Shown: in pieces, positions 12,714 through 23,955 of the stretch | Position numbering within the stretch: position 1 is the stretch's first letter | Layout: every line of letters starts with the position of its first letter | Source: Rhipidocladum racemiflorum | Lineage: Eukaryota > Streptophyta > Magnoliopsida > Poales > Poaceae | Direction of reading: 5' to 3' | NCBI GenBank assembly: GCA_036346355.1 | Contig: CM070577.1 | Span: forward strand, 48,990,309 to 49,054,308 | Length of the DNA: 64,000 bases | Position numbers and translations under genes: made by a program | The notes under the pieces: model-generated | Seen by the model: the letters and a program-made list of their open reading frames with translations, nothing else | Databases searched by the model: none | What the model was told of the DNA's origin: nothing

Positions 12714-12950
12714 ATAACATTTAAGCGTAAAGCAACGATACCCATACCCTTTCCTACTGTGCATCCATGTGTGTCAAATTTTAAATTAGTTATTCCACTT
12801 ACACAAGTTTTAATGTTGCTATCCTAAGACAAAATTTTAAGTACAACCTAAGCCATGTTTCTAGGTTATTCCACATCAAAATTTTAGTTAACCCTATGGT
12901 ATTCCACTAAGTTCATACACCACGGACCTGAAGCCCGCTTTGATACCAAC
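12714..12950 (-). mobile_element. leader and PBS of an older family-B element
   Basis: This is homologous to the B leader at 10267-10505 and to the one before 59826. The PBS-like stretch at 12936-12948 reads TGGTATCAAAGCG on the minus strand, with mismatches to the consensus. The rest of this element's interior is not in view: it should lie left of the window, beyond the two nested insertions. Confidence 0.75.
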
Positions 12951-14892
12951 TGTAACACCCCGGCATCTATTATGCCTGAATGTCACCAAACAAAGACTAA
13001 ACCACATCTAAATACCACAAATTAAAGTAAATTACAGCAAAGGCACAAATGTTAAAACCGAAAATTTCGGCAGCATCTCCTATGTTTTATCATGAATTGA
13101 AGCAATAGCCATAGCAGGGCAAGTATTATCATAACATAAGACATCTAAAACAGCAATATAATGGATATAGCACCAACATAAGACCAAATATCAAGTTCAA
13201 CCACTCCTTAAACTAATACGAAGCAAATAAAGATCACAAGCGCACGATTTAATCCATACACCAAATTTCATGGCACTATTATTATAATCATGAATCAAAT
13301 TGATAAGATTGCCTATAGGTGTGGAGCTACGTGAAGATGTGTAGCTAATGCCCCCTTTCCACATGCTGATTTCATGGTACCTAAAAACAACATAAACACA
13401 AACGTGAGTTCAACACTCAGCAAGCATATCGCAATAGGTCATAAAGAATAAATCAAGGCCAACAACAATACATACCATACTTTAACATCATGATCAAATC
13501 ATAATTTCATCCACAACATCATAGCCATGACAAAGCACATTGTTCACAACTCATTTTCATCATCATGTATGCAATGCAATGCGATGCACATGTCTCTGGA
13601 AGCATATACGGTATTCTTGAGTGCACACCCGTCGGCGTGCACCCTCTTCCCCCTTCCATCCCGTAGATGGAGGGTGCCTACGCATCGCTTCCACTCACCA
13701 CGTGGGTGGAATCACGAGGTAGGTCTTACAACCATGGCGCTCCGGATTAGTCATAACTTTCTCACCGACCTTACCGGACTAGTTATGACGTTCTCACCAA
13801 CCGGGCCAGCTTTCATGCCATGTATGCAACATATACCATAAACATAAACAACTTGCATCAAACTAAACTAAACATGGCATAGCATCATAATAGTCCATTT
13901 TCATCATAACATTGGCAAGCACTAATCATGGCAAGATATCACAACATGTAAGCAATTTGCATCTAGTCACAATTAGCAACATACATTACACTACCCATTA
14001 CAATACACTTGCCTTAACCTCGGGCAACGGATTGGCGAGAGGTTGAGGGCACTCCCGGGGTCACACCACCTGTACAAACATACCACACACTCAAAACGTG
14101 CCCCCAAAACAGTACGCAAAAGTTCGTCTACCCCGACTTCACAAACTACTCCCAAAACCTAAAAACAGAGAATCTGTCCCTCCCGGACAGCAGACTTCAA
14201 ACTATCATATCTTGAGTTCTAGGACTCCGAATCGATTAAACGAGTACATCATCGCGAAGCTTAAGAAATTTCCTAGCTTTTTCTAAGTATTGGGAAAAGG
14301 TGATTCGGCCTCTAAAATTATTTAATCTACAAAACACTACGTTCTGTCCCACTTACGTCACAGTTTTGAACACGCTCGGTAAAACGACCATAAATTTCAA
14401 ATGGCTGGGCAGAATTGGACATTCTTTATGTACAATTAAAGGTATTGAAGTTACCTACAACTTCCTCAATAGGCGGCCGACCAAATTCCGAATCTAAAGT
14501 CGCGAAAACTCAAACCCTAGGTCGACTGCACAATCTACCCGATGCAGAGAACGTGGCAAACTTTAGTTTTCATCTAATCTACCAAATCACAGCATCGCCT
14601 CTTGATCTAAAAGCATCAAAACACCCTCTAGCACAGCACCTAGACCATACCCAAGGACTACCCCTAGCCATACCTTCGCCCGACGAACGAAGAACGTTGA
14701 AGAATCTCCTCCCGGTTCTCCCAGTCTCCTTCCTCGCTCCGAATCCGCCGGATCTCCACGTCGCGGAGCTTCCCAATGGAGAGGACAGCGGGGTGGCGAG
14801 GCGAGGAGCTCTCCTAGGCTAGCAAGGAGGGTGGAGAGGAGAGGGGAGGGGTGGTGGCGCAAGGGGAGGCACAAGGGGGTGGGCGTGTGGAG

Positions 14893-15700
14893 TAGGGATG
14901 GAACTGGTACGGATATTTTCCGATCGACCGACCGACCGAATAGATTTGGATGATGATTCTGATAGTTTCACAGATATCCAGTTGATTTCTCGGATAAGGA
15001 TATGGATACAGATAATTTACATGGATACGGATACGGATACGGATATGGAACACTGATTATCCGATGGATACAGAATATCCGAGTTTTTGTTCGGATAATA
15101 TCCGAATATGACATACGGATATTATCCGAATAACACGATTCAGAATAACACATTAACAATTTAACATGTTTCACTGTTTCAGAGACTGGGGTCTGCATTG
15201 GATGACAAGATATAATGTGTTCATGTGTGCTAGATGCTAATTTAGAGATATTTGGGTAAAGGTGGTACAGAAATTGGCAAGTGACGTTTCAGGAGGGCTA
15301 CTTAGGATTCAGCAGCATATGCCAACTACAAATCATTTGGTTCAATTATTGCAATGGGGGTACATTGTTACTCACAGAGTCACATGTATGACAAGCTAGG
15401 GATAAAAAGGCAAAAAAAAGACATACAAATATATTTCTTTTGGAATTTTGAATCTAAATTTGGACCGATTTTGGAAAAAAAAACTGAAATTGGATTTTAA
15501 AATATCCGACTAATATTATTCGTATCCATGTTGATTCCGATCCGTATTCGATCTGTATTCGTAACCGATATTATCCTGTATAATTCGTATTCGATTCTGT
15601 ATTCGATACTATTCGTATTCGATTCTGTATTCGATAAAAAATATGGATACAGATATGAATAGGACGATATTCGACCGTATCCGATCCGATCACATCCCTA
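14893..15700. mobile_element. Ds-like non-autonomous hAT element
   Basis: 808 bp with ends TAGGGATG and CATCCCTA, as in the Ac/Ds branch of hAT elements. It is flanked by a perfect 8-bp duplication GTGTGGAG (14885-14892 and 15701-15708), the hAT signature. There is no transposase. The ends are rich in GGATAC/GGATAT and CGATCCG-type repeats. Small frames within it are noise. Confidence 0.88.
14993..15085. repeat. GGATAC/GGATAT hexamer-rich tract
   Basis: Repeated GGATAC, GGATAT and CGGATA hexamers, with inverted ATCCGA and ATTCGT counterparts near 15520-15690. They make up the subterminal repeats of the Ds-like element. Confidence 0.7.
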
Positions 15701-15978
15701 GTGTGGAGGAGGAGGAGAGGGAGGGGCGGCGGCTAAGGCTAGAGAGGGGTGGGGCTGGCGCAATGGGGGCAGGGCAGCAGCCTTGCTGCCCTAAAAACCC
15801 CTCCACATGGGCCCTTACTTCCCCCACCTTGGGCCCAATTCATCCCCCCAAGGCCCAACCAGCTCCCACTAGGCCCAAACCCCCGAAAACGGCCCGAAAA
15901 CTCGATTAAATCTCATACCGTAAAGTTTTATTCTCTAATTTCACACTTTATAATGTCACACCATTCCGTAGTGTCACA

Positions 15979-16737
15979 GATTTGGTCCTGTGTAGGAAGG
16001 AATTTTTTGCGATGGTCTTTCAATGATATTATATATATCATTTAACTGAGCAGTTATTTCTAGAGGTAACAAATATATATGGTTTTGTTGGCTAATCTAT
16101 ATTATGGTTGTGCAGTCTTTGTGTTGAACTTTATCTTAGGTATGTATCTTATTGCATTAATTTTTGAAGTTTCTTTCTTGTCGATGGTTGAAGTTGAGTA
16201 TGATAATATTCCATTTGCTTACTGCTTTGTTTCAGCTGCTGTACCTACTTGATCTTAACGTAGGAGCAACGCCATTTTATGAAGAAGATTTCAGCCAAGT
16301 TTACTGGACTTGTTTTTGCAATTTTGTGTTTTCGGTTTCGCCTCCGTAAGATAGTCACAAACTCAGAAAATGAAGTCCATTCCTACATGAAGTATTATTC
16401 CATAAATATTTGTGGGCCTGCAATGAAATTTCATATAAAATTACAGCCACTAACATGTGGGCCTACGTTCTACCCGCCTTTTCTTAGTTTAATGTCTTCC
16501 TGCTATAATTGGTGGAAAAGGTAAAGACAGGTGGGAACTTGCAACTTCTCTTTGTTTTAATCGTGAAAGCATTTAAACAAAAAACTTTTCATGTGTACGG
16601 ACTGCATTGGTAATTTGAAAACCAAAAATATCTTGAGGCATATTTCACATCAAAAGGTGTTTATGTCAAATGTTATTTTTTTGGTTCCTAGATGCAAAAG
16701 ATTGGATTGCTACCGTCAAGATTTACACATGATGGTT
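15979..16737. other. intergenic, no gene recognised
   Basis: AT-rich single-copy-looking sequence to the right of the B LTR. The short frames at 16164-16349 and 16279-16524 have no recognisable domain. No RNA gene seen. Confidence 0.5.
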
Positions 16738-16740
16738 TTA

Positions 16741-17294
16741 GAGCATCTCCAGCAGAGCCCCTAAACCAGCCCCTAAACCTTAAAATCGGGAGTGTAGTAA
16801 AAAAAACAGATCCAGCAGAGCCCCAACTCAAACCCCTAAAATTAGGGGGCCCCTAAATTTGCCTCCTCAGCCCCAATTCCCATGGGCCCCCTACTCAAGC
16901 CCCTAAAATTAGGAGGCCTCTAAATTTGCCTCCTCAGCCCTAATTTTCAGGGACACGAGTACAACCCCTATTATTGAAGATAGGGAAATACATGAGAGGC
17001 TTCGAAAATTTTATCATGTTTTGAAAATTTTAAATTTAAATTTTAAATATCATGTTTTTAAATTGTAAATGTTAATATGCTTATGTTTTATGTATTACAA
17101 ATATTTTTGATTGAATTTTAGTGGTGTCAAATGAAGATTATACATAGCGGATATGTTAAAATAGGAGAAAAAGTAAAATAGGGGCCGAGATTTAGGGGTC
17201 ATTCTTTGGACTTGTCTTTCAAAAGCAGGCCTCAAAAATAGGGGTCCCTAAATCTAAAATAGGACTGCTTTTAGAGCGCTTCTTTGAGATGCTC
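16741..17294. mobile_element. PIF/Harbinger-type MITE
   Basis: 554 bp with terminal repeats GAGCATCTCC and, at the right end, GAGATGCTC. It is flanked by TTA on both sides (16738-16740 and 17295-17297), the Harbinger target. GAGCATCTCC is a common grass MITE terminus. Internally there are several copies of CCCCTAAA-type sequence. Non-coding. Confidence 0.8.
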
Positions 17295-17297
17295 TTA

Positions 17298-17900
17298 CAA
17301 AGACTGATTGCTGAGAAAGGAGTTGCACATGGCATGAAAGTCGTACGCTACCGTAGCTTGTCACTTATGATATATCCAGTTACATGCAAGCATGGCATGG
17401 AAAATTCATGATTATGCACACCAATTATTTTGTGAAACCCAGAAAATAGTTGTGCTACATCTAATTTGCACAGAGTAACATGTTGTGCTGTCTGTTTTTT
17501 TTTTTGAAAATGTGCTGTAATGTTAATTATTGTTTACTTTTCATGAAAGCTAGTACTATACAAAATTGAACTGTACTTGTTCTATTGTTACTCCCTCTAT
17601 TGATAGATATAAGGTATATAGTTTGAATATTCTTGTTTAGAAATATAAGGCTTACATGTAGATTTAATGAGCCTTTCCTACTATACCCCTATGTATTTTT
17701 CTCTCAACCATATGCATTTATTCATTACCATCAACACAAAATATTATCCCTCATCTTTTAAGACAATTAAGAGGGGTATATACTCTATTTTTTCTCATGT
17801 CTTTCTTAATTTCACCACAATCTTAATCATTGTATATTAATACTAACTATCCTAGCTACAGGGAATCTTAATCATTGTATATTAATACTAACTATCCTAC
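17298..17900. other. AT-rich region with MITE fragment and 45-bp duplication
   Basis: At 17591 a Stowaway-like end CTCCCTCTATTGATAGATATAAG begins, but I cannot find its partner end. At 17819-17854 and 17864-17899 a 36-bp sequence (AATCTTAATCATTGTATATT and on) is repeated with a 45-bp period. No gene. Confidence 0.4.
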
Positions 17901-18036
17901 AGGAGTGGAATTCCGCCCCGTTCGCCCGTGCCACTTCAGCATTTTGTGCGGGTAAATCCTCGGCGTTCTTCATATTTGCATACCGGCATTCGCTGCCTCC
18001 GTTCGGTTCCACCCGCCTCACCACGTGCCCGACCGC

Positions 18037-18570
18037 CAGCCGATAAAGGCCCGTGAGATTGGGGCTCGTGGATGCCTCGAGGCTTCGCATCATCCCCAGT
18101 TTCTTCCCATCCGCCTGCTGTCGTCGCATCTCTTTGCCTTCTCCTCCTTCCACACCGCGACGCGCCATCGCCTGCCCGCTCGCCTCAGCGGCCACACCGC
18201 TAGCCATTCCTCCTGCTGATCCGCACCGTGCCTGTCGCCACCGCATCGCCGCTGACCGGCCGATAAAGGGCCTTTAGATTGGGGCTCGCAGAGTCCTCCA
18301 GGCTTCGCATCTTTCCCCGGTTACTTCCCATCCGCCTGCCGCCACCGCCGCCGCATCTCCTTTGCCCTCTCCTCCTTCCACACCGCGACGCACCGTCGCC
18401 TGCCCGCTCGCCTCAGCGACCACGCCGCCCGCCATTCCTCCTGCTGCTTCGCACCGTGCCCATCGCCACCGCATCGCTGCTGACCTCTCCTCCTTCCGCG
18501 CTGTCGCCTGGTCGCGTGCCTCGGCAACCCCGCCGCCTGCCGTTCCTCCTGTTGCTCCGCGCCGCGCCAC
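18037..18570. repeat. GC-rich tandem duplication, about 220-bp period
   Basis: GCCGATAAAGG followed by a TTGGGGCTCG-containing segment occurs at about 18040 and 18260, and the rest of the unit (CTTCGCATC, CCTCCTTCCACACCGCGACG) repeats with it. A partial third copy starts near 18480. Overlapping frames on both strands (17872-18742) are proline/arginine-rich products of composition and I do not call them genes. It may be 5'-UTR-like sequence captured with the downstream kinase fragment. Confidence 0.6.
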
Positions 18571-18749
18571 CAAACAAAGAAGGCCTCGCGAGAACCGCCG
18601 TCCTCGCTCTGCGCGTCCATGGTTCTAACCGCTCAAGTGCGGAGCCGTCAGCGGCTGAGGCGCCGGCGGGAGCGTCCCCGGCACACCGACGTTCCTCTAC
18701 TTTCCCGATATGAGCATTTCTCTCCTTATTGCTCCTAAACAATTGCTTC

Positions 18750-19938
18750 CTTGTTTTTTTCGCTTGGATTTCCTTCTATAAACAGATGGCTGCTGGGTTC
18801 ATGGAAGATCGCGTCGCAGTGGATATTTTTTGTTTCAGTTAGAAATATTGCGATATAGCTTCCTTAGGTGAGACCTTGATGACAAAAACTCTGGAGAAAA
18901 GTGGCTTTGTGTCCGACAAGGGTCTTCTTCATTTCTATCCTCGCAATATATGTTTGCTGATAGCTGCACATGTTTGCAGTATTCTTGTGCTGTCCTACGG
19001 ATTTCTTGTGCTGCACAATAGTCAAATTGACAAATTAAAACTGTAAATGATAAATACCAACAGTGCATCACACTTTGGCTTGTCAAAATGATAAACAATC
19101 ATCCATATATTTGGCTATCTATGTGTCATTACATTGATGTATGATTAACCTCAGCCGGCTACTTTTATGATCTAAGTTCCAAACTTTCCCATCCAACATT
19201 TTTATACTTTATGACTTTATGTTAGTACATTGACATATGGAGTTTAGTTTCACTTGTGCTTCGCTTGAAAAAGAATGAGTTGTTACAAGATGGGGTGACT
19301 GGAGTGCTGCTATGCATTAATTCTAAAGAAAGAGCACAGGATGCTGAAAACCCTATATGCACTCTGCAGAATCGTCAATTCTAAGAAATACCAGATTAAT
19401 TGATATGCTGTTTTATTGTTATTACTACTGTAATAATATCGTTACTGTTATGATCAAGCTCTAAGGGCCCTCTAATTTTATGCTGCCTTTGTTAACATCG
19501 CAAAAAATCCTATGATAAACATCATCTACTAATTTCTGTAAATATTATTTTTTCTACATGTTGAGCTCCATTGTTGTTTCTTTTCAGTAGAATTGGTTCA
19601 ACCTTTAATGTGCACAGAAGATACACAAGGCTGTTGCAGCCTGTTTACTGGTATTTTCATGTCAGCCGAGACAACATGTGTTAATAAGTGTGGTGGCTGT
19701 GGCCTTTCAAGAATGTTTACTGGTATTTGCATGTAAGCCTAGACAACATGTCTTAGTAAGTGTCGCCTACATATTTTTTTTCCGGTTCTTGTGTTGTCAG
19801 GATTCAGTGCGCAAGTAGATATGCGGAACTTTCATTATATGTTACATTGGTGAAGACAAATGCTACCCGTTTTCTGTTTTCCTTGCCTTTATGTATTGTG
19901 TCTCATGACTCTCATCCTAGGTATGTGCTTTCTTGCAG
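18750..19938. other. intergenic or captured intronic sequence, nothing recognised
   Basis: AT-rich, with two copies of GTTTACTGGTATTT..CATGT near 19643 and 19717. No kinase N-terminal exon is visible here, although one would be expected upstream of the RUNKEL-like exons. Confidence 0.4.
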
Positions 19939-21653
19939 GACAAGAAGCTGCCTGAAAATTCTATACATGACCTGACTTATGATCTTGTCAAAGCTCTTCA
20001 GTAAAGTTTCTTGGTAACCTTGTTTCATTATTTCTGTTGTTTTATGGTTGAATCTGATTTATCAAAACATGTTGGGCATTAGGTTCTTGCATTCCCAAGG
20101 AATTATATATTGTGATCTGAAACCATCAAACATTTTGCTCGATGAATTTGGATGCATGAAGGTACTTACTGGACCACTCCAAAAAAAATGAATATAGTAA
20201 TTGCAAAGCTGGAGACAATAGCTTGGAATTAACAGTATTCTTTTTCCTTATTGTTCTAGCTGTGTGACTTTGGATTAGCGAGGGGCTTAAAAGACATCGA
20301 GAAGGCTCGTCCTGGAGATGTGAGCTTCCATTTACTTTTCTTACAGCATTTCATTTCCTCATGTTTTCATCTGCATTTAATAATTTCTCCCGGCTTGAAT
20401 TCCTGCTGGCTTGTAGTGCCACAACCTATGAGGGGAACACCATGCTATATGGCTCCTGAGTTATTTCAAGAGGGAGGAGTCCACTCATATGCTTCTGATT
20501 TCTGGGCACTTGGTTGTGTGTTATACGAATGCTATGCTGGAAGGCTCCCTTTCGTGGGTAGTGAATTTACTCAGTTAGTCAAATCTATACTTTCAGATCC
20601 TACACCACCTTTGCCCGATAACCCATCAAGGTCCTTTCAAAATCTGATCAATTGCTTACTCATGAAGGACCCAGCTGAAAGACTACAGTGGTCTGAGCTG
20701 TGTGAGCACAACTTCTGGAGGAGCAGTATGCCAATGATTCCATTACCTCCTCAGCCTGCCTTTGACAACATGGTTGAACTTTCTGCTACACCCTATTTAG
20801 CTCAGAGAAATGGGGATAAACCTTTCAGACAGTCAACACCACCCAAGCCCCATGAACACAATGGCCTACGGAAGAAGGATGAAAATTCAGCTAAGTTGTT
20901 CACGACCCCTGTTAAGAATGCGCAAAATGGTAAGAAAAATGCTGCAAAACTTTCCTGTAAGGCTGATGGTTTCAAAGGTATAAATATCCTTAGGATGTCT
21001 CGCATAACTAAGATGAATTTGCAAAGGGATCCTGTTAAGCTTGATACCAAAGCTGAAAACTGATCAAAATTGTTCAGAGAATCTTGATGTGGTGGTCACG
21101 CCACCTAGCATTTGTATGAGGAAAGCACAACATGCAAAGATAACTTCAGGTACCGCAACTGGTTTTGAGCCATCCAACATTGCTAAAGCATTCTGGCATC
21201 CAATAGATCTTGCAGTCAAACCAGTTATGCCCAGTTGGAAAGGGGATAAAACTGCAGACACGGTTCCTATGCTTCCTTTTGAAGCTCTTCACGCTGGTGA
21301 TTATATCAAGTTACCACGGGAACAGATGAATGCGTTCAATAGTCAGATACTTCAGGGTTTAAGTGGAACTTTCGAGGTTTCAGAGAAACAGAATATCATC
21401 AGATACCTGGAGATGTTAAGCATGAACTCAAATGCTGCAAATGTAATTACTAATGGGCCAATCATGCTGCTGCTTTTAAAAATGTTTCGACTGTCAAAAA
21501 CTTCAATCTTGCGTGTCCAAATTGCTTCACTTATGGGATTGCTGATACGCTACTCCACTATCCTTGATGTAGAGTTGGCAACTTCAGGGTTTTTTAATGC
21601 ACTATCAGATGGTTTAAGGGACAAACATGATAAGCTCATCAGAATTAGATCCG
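19939..21653 (+). pseudogene. RUNKEL/ULK4-like protein kinase fragment, truncated at both ends
   Basis: RUNKEL-type proteins are microtubule-associated pseudokinase-like proteins needed for plant cytokinesis. Exons seen: 19939-20000, 20083-20161 (GIIYCDLKPSN catalytic-loop block), 20260-20319 (LCDFGLARGLKD, the DFG region) and about 20417-21635 (MRGTPCYMAPELF, HSYASDFWALGCVLYE, then linker and armadillo-like sequence). Introns are retained, so this is a genomic copy, not a retrocopy. The N-lobe exon(s) are missing, and homology stops near 21635, far short of the roughly 1300-residue family length. A one-base insertion at 21061 gives a TGA. The acceptor before the last exon also looks one base short, since TAG abuts TGCC. 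It leads into a Helitron-type 3' end, which suggests transposon capture. Confidence 0.85.
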
Positions 21654-21851
21654 AATGAATGCATTAGATTTGTTGATGCATAAGTAATTGATATTTTGCG
21701 TTCCATCCATCCCTTTGATTTCGATTCCCGCTGATTATTAGATTTCAGCTCACCTACGTTTTTACCCACCATTTAGGACACACAAAATTTGTCGCCGCAT
21801 TTCTAAAATATTGTATGACTGACTTCTATAAGACAAACAGTTCTATTAACG

Positions 21852-21880
21852 GCGCGGCATGCCGCGCAATTCTCTCTAGT
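21852..21880 (+). mobile_element. Helitron 3' terminus (hairpin and CTAG)
   Basis: A perfect 16-bp palindrome GCGCGGCATGCCGCGC (21852-21867), eight bases, then CTAG (21876-21879) followed by T. This is the hairpin plus CTRR arrangement of Helitron 3' ends, with insertion between A and T. The element would extend left over the kinase fragment. I could not place a convincing 5' TC end, so its length is unknown. Confidence 0.75.
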
Positions 21881-23265
21881 TATCTCTTGTGACCGGATGA
21901 ATTCACACGTAGGGAGGCTCTCCACATCACATTTTCCTCAAAAACGCCCCTAAGAATTCTGAAATTGCGGACAAGTCCTTCCATCGGTTTTTTTTAAAGA
22001 ACCCTGTAGTTTCGCAAATTCGCCAATGAGTCCTCCACCAAATTTTTTTTTGCAAAATGACCCATTGTTCCGCTAATTCGCCGATGACTCCTAACTAACC
22101 TATTTTTGAAAAAAAAACTTGAGAAAACCAAAATTATGTTCAGGTCTTCCTACCTTTTTTTGTAAAAAGAACACTCGAATCAAATTTCACACGGCGCGGC
22201 ATAGCGCGTGGCTCTATTTAGTATTACATATATTATAGGTGAACACATTGGAGGCCAGCCGGGCCCTCCACGTCACCCCCTGGATTTTCGCGAAAAAGCC
22301 CTTTGGCTTCCTTTAAATCACGGATAGGTCCCTGCGAGTTACGAAAAAGTCCTTCACGATTTTTTGTGAGGGAAAGAAAAACGTTTCTAAATCGCGTTTA
22401 GGTCCCTCGTTCGTTTCTTTACGAAAAAAACTGCTGTTAAATACAAATCGTGAACGAGCCCTTTTCTAATTTTTCAGGGTAGCGGTCATGTCCAAAAACA
22501 TAACAAACAGGTTCTCGCTCCTTACGTACAGGTTCTTTCTCCGTTTTTCCTGAAAAAATGTTTTCGTCAGCAAAAATATGTGTCCGTCTCTATCTCTAGA
22601 CTTTTTTTCCCCAACTCGATCTCTAATATTTTTCGAAATATGTATTACTACTCGGTGAACGCATAGAGTGTTAGACTCGACAAAAGAAGGTTGGCATCTC
22701 CAATAATTTTCGGCACATGTATTATTACCCAGTTAACACATGGATTGTTAAACTCAACAAAAGAAGGTTGACCGGATAATAATAGAGAATTTTAGGAACA
22801 TGTATTATTACCTGGTTAACACATAGAGTGTTAAACTCGACAAAAAAAGGTTGACTGGAGAGTGTTAACTAAATTCGTCAAAAGAAATATATGTGCAACT
22901 GTATCTCTCTATTTTTTTTGTAATTATAACACGATTCCTAATGTTTTCTGGAATAAAAAATATGTGTAGAGCTATATCTATGTTTTTTTTTGCAAATTGA
23001 TTTATAGTATTTTTTGAAACATGTATTATTCACCGGTGAACGAATAGTGTGTTAAACTCACCAAAAGAAGATCATTTCTTCGCTTTTCCTGAGAAAATAT
23101 ATCTATTATGCCTAGAAGATTTACGGAGCAGCCAGCCGGCCACGTCGCCCTCTTCGTCGAAAGTCCCTCTGAAAAAATTAAATTGCATTTAGGTCCTTAC
23201 GCCGGTTATTTTTTAGAAAAAAAACTTTGATCAAATTTCGCATGACGCGGCGCGGCTCTAACTAG
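21881..23265 (+). mobile_element. further Helitron-like 3' ends in series
   Basis: Two more GC hairpin-like ends follow the same lead-in (TCAAATTTC then CACGGCGCGG or CATGACGCGG): one ends ..TTTAG|T at 22221 (hairpin GCGC..GCGC about 22193-22210) and one CTAG at 23262-23265. Each is preceded by several hundred bases of pyrimidine-rich sequence with TTTTTT tracts and AGGTCC-type phrases. The second and third lack perfect stems, so they look decayed. No helicase or Rep coding is visible. Confidence 0.5.
22641..23066. repeat. degenerate repeat with CATGTATTATTAC core
   Basis: Similar segments begin at about 22641, 22717, 22799 and 23018: ATGTATTA.., then GGTGAACGCATAG or GGTTAACACATAG, then GTGTTAAACTCGACAAAAGAAGG. 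Spacing is about 76-82 bp for the first three. Internal to the Helitron-like DNA. Confidence 0.65.
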
Positions 23266-23764
23266 CTTGCTTACTTGAAGCATATTTTGAAATTTCAGAA
23301 ATTAATATTAACCTATCATATTAATAGATAATTATCTTCTAATTAAAATATTTTATTTGTGTTAAGCATATTCAAATATGCACCTTTGTTTTCTTTGAAT
23401 TTCAAAAATTCATTTGGTATTTCTGGGACTTGATTTGAATTTTCAAGCTTTTCTCAAATCCAAAAAATCAGTTTATCAACCTAATCACATTTGTGGGCAG
23501 ATTCTTCCTGAGCCAACTCCCCCTCTCCCCACCATAGCTCAGTCCCCATCTACTTTCCACCTCGGTGGAAGTCTAGCAAACCACAAGTAAATTCAAACAC
23601 GCAACTATCAACAAATCAAACAAAGAAATTCGGATCTTCAATAATTTATAACCTAGCAAAAGTCTAAATTTATGCAATTGACATCCTAAAATAAATACTC
23701 AATCATTGAACAACATAAGGCAAAACATCACCTCACTACACCAAGACTGGCTTATGGCAACACA
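23266..23764. other. AT-rich intergenic sequence, nothing recognised
   Basis: No gene, RNA or clear repeat border seen between the last Helitron-like end and the BED exon. Confidence 0.4.
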
Positions 23765-23953
23765 TTACCTACAATATTCGCAAACCTCTTTGGGAATTTG
23801 ATTGCAATAAACGACATTCGGACCGCGCCCTGCCAAGTGGTGCTTCAGTCGCGTTGCACCGTCTCCTTTCTTCTCTTTATGACAATAATTGCATCGAAAA
23901 CCGGTCCCTACCTTATCACCGTGCTCCCATACAATGTCACTTTGGTCTGACAT
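23765..23953 (-). pseudogene. hAT-type BED zinc-finger exon (isolated)
   Basis: 62 codons. The order is DIVWEHGDKV, a C-x2-C pair (FRCNYCHKEKKGDGATRLKHHL), then the H..H/C part (KHHLAGRGPNVVYC). This is the BED DNA-binding finger found at the N terminus of grass hAT transposases and their domesticated relatives. The ATG at 23953 follows an acceptor-like AACAG, and the frame ends at a donor-like TGTAG|GTAATG, so it may have been the first coding exon. A possible 5' non-coding exon ends near 24530 (minus; CGCTAG|GTAAGC). No catalytic hAT domain or dimerisation region is visible downstream, so I treat it as a remnant. Confidence 0.65.
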
Positions 23954-23955
23954 CT

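Larger units (their letters stand above)
12951..15978 (-). repeat. 5' LTR of older family-B element, with Ds-like insertion
   Basis: It runs from TGTAACACCCC to CCGTAGTGTCACA and is clearly more diverged from the other B LTRs than they are from each other. After removing the 808-bp hAT insertion and one 8-bp target repeat, about 2.2 kb remain, the usual length of this LTR. The family hairpin is at 13405-13419. Its left neighbour is its own leader. Confidence 0.85.

Noticed and set aside
17872..18742. Several overlapping proline/arginine/alanine-rich frames
   Set aside because: All six-frame openness follows from GC content and a 220-bp tandem repeat. No domain and no consistent start or splice structure.
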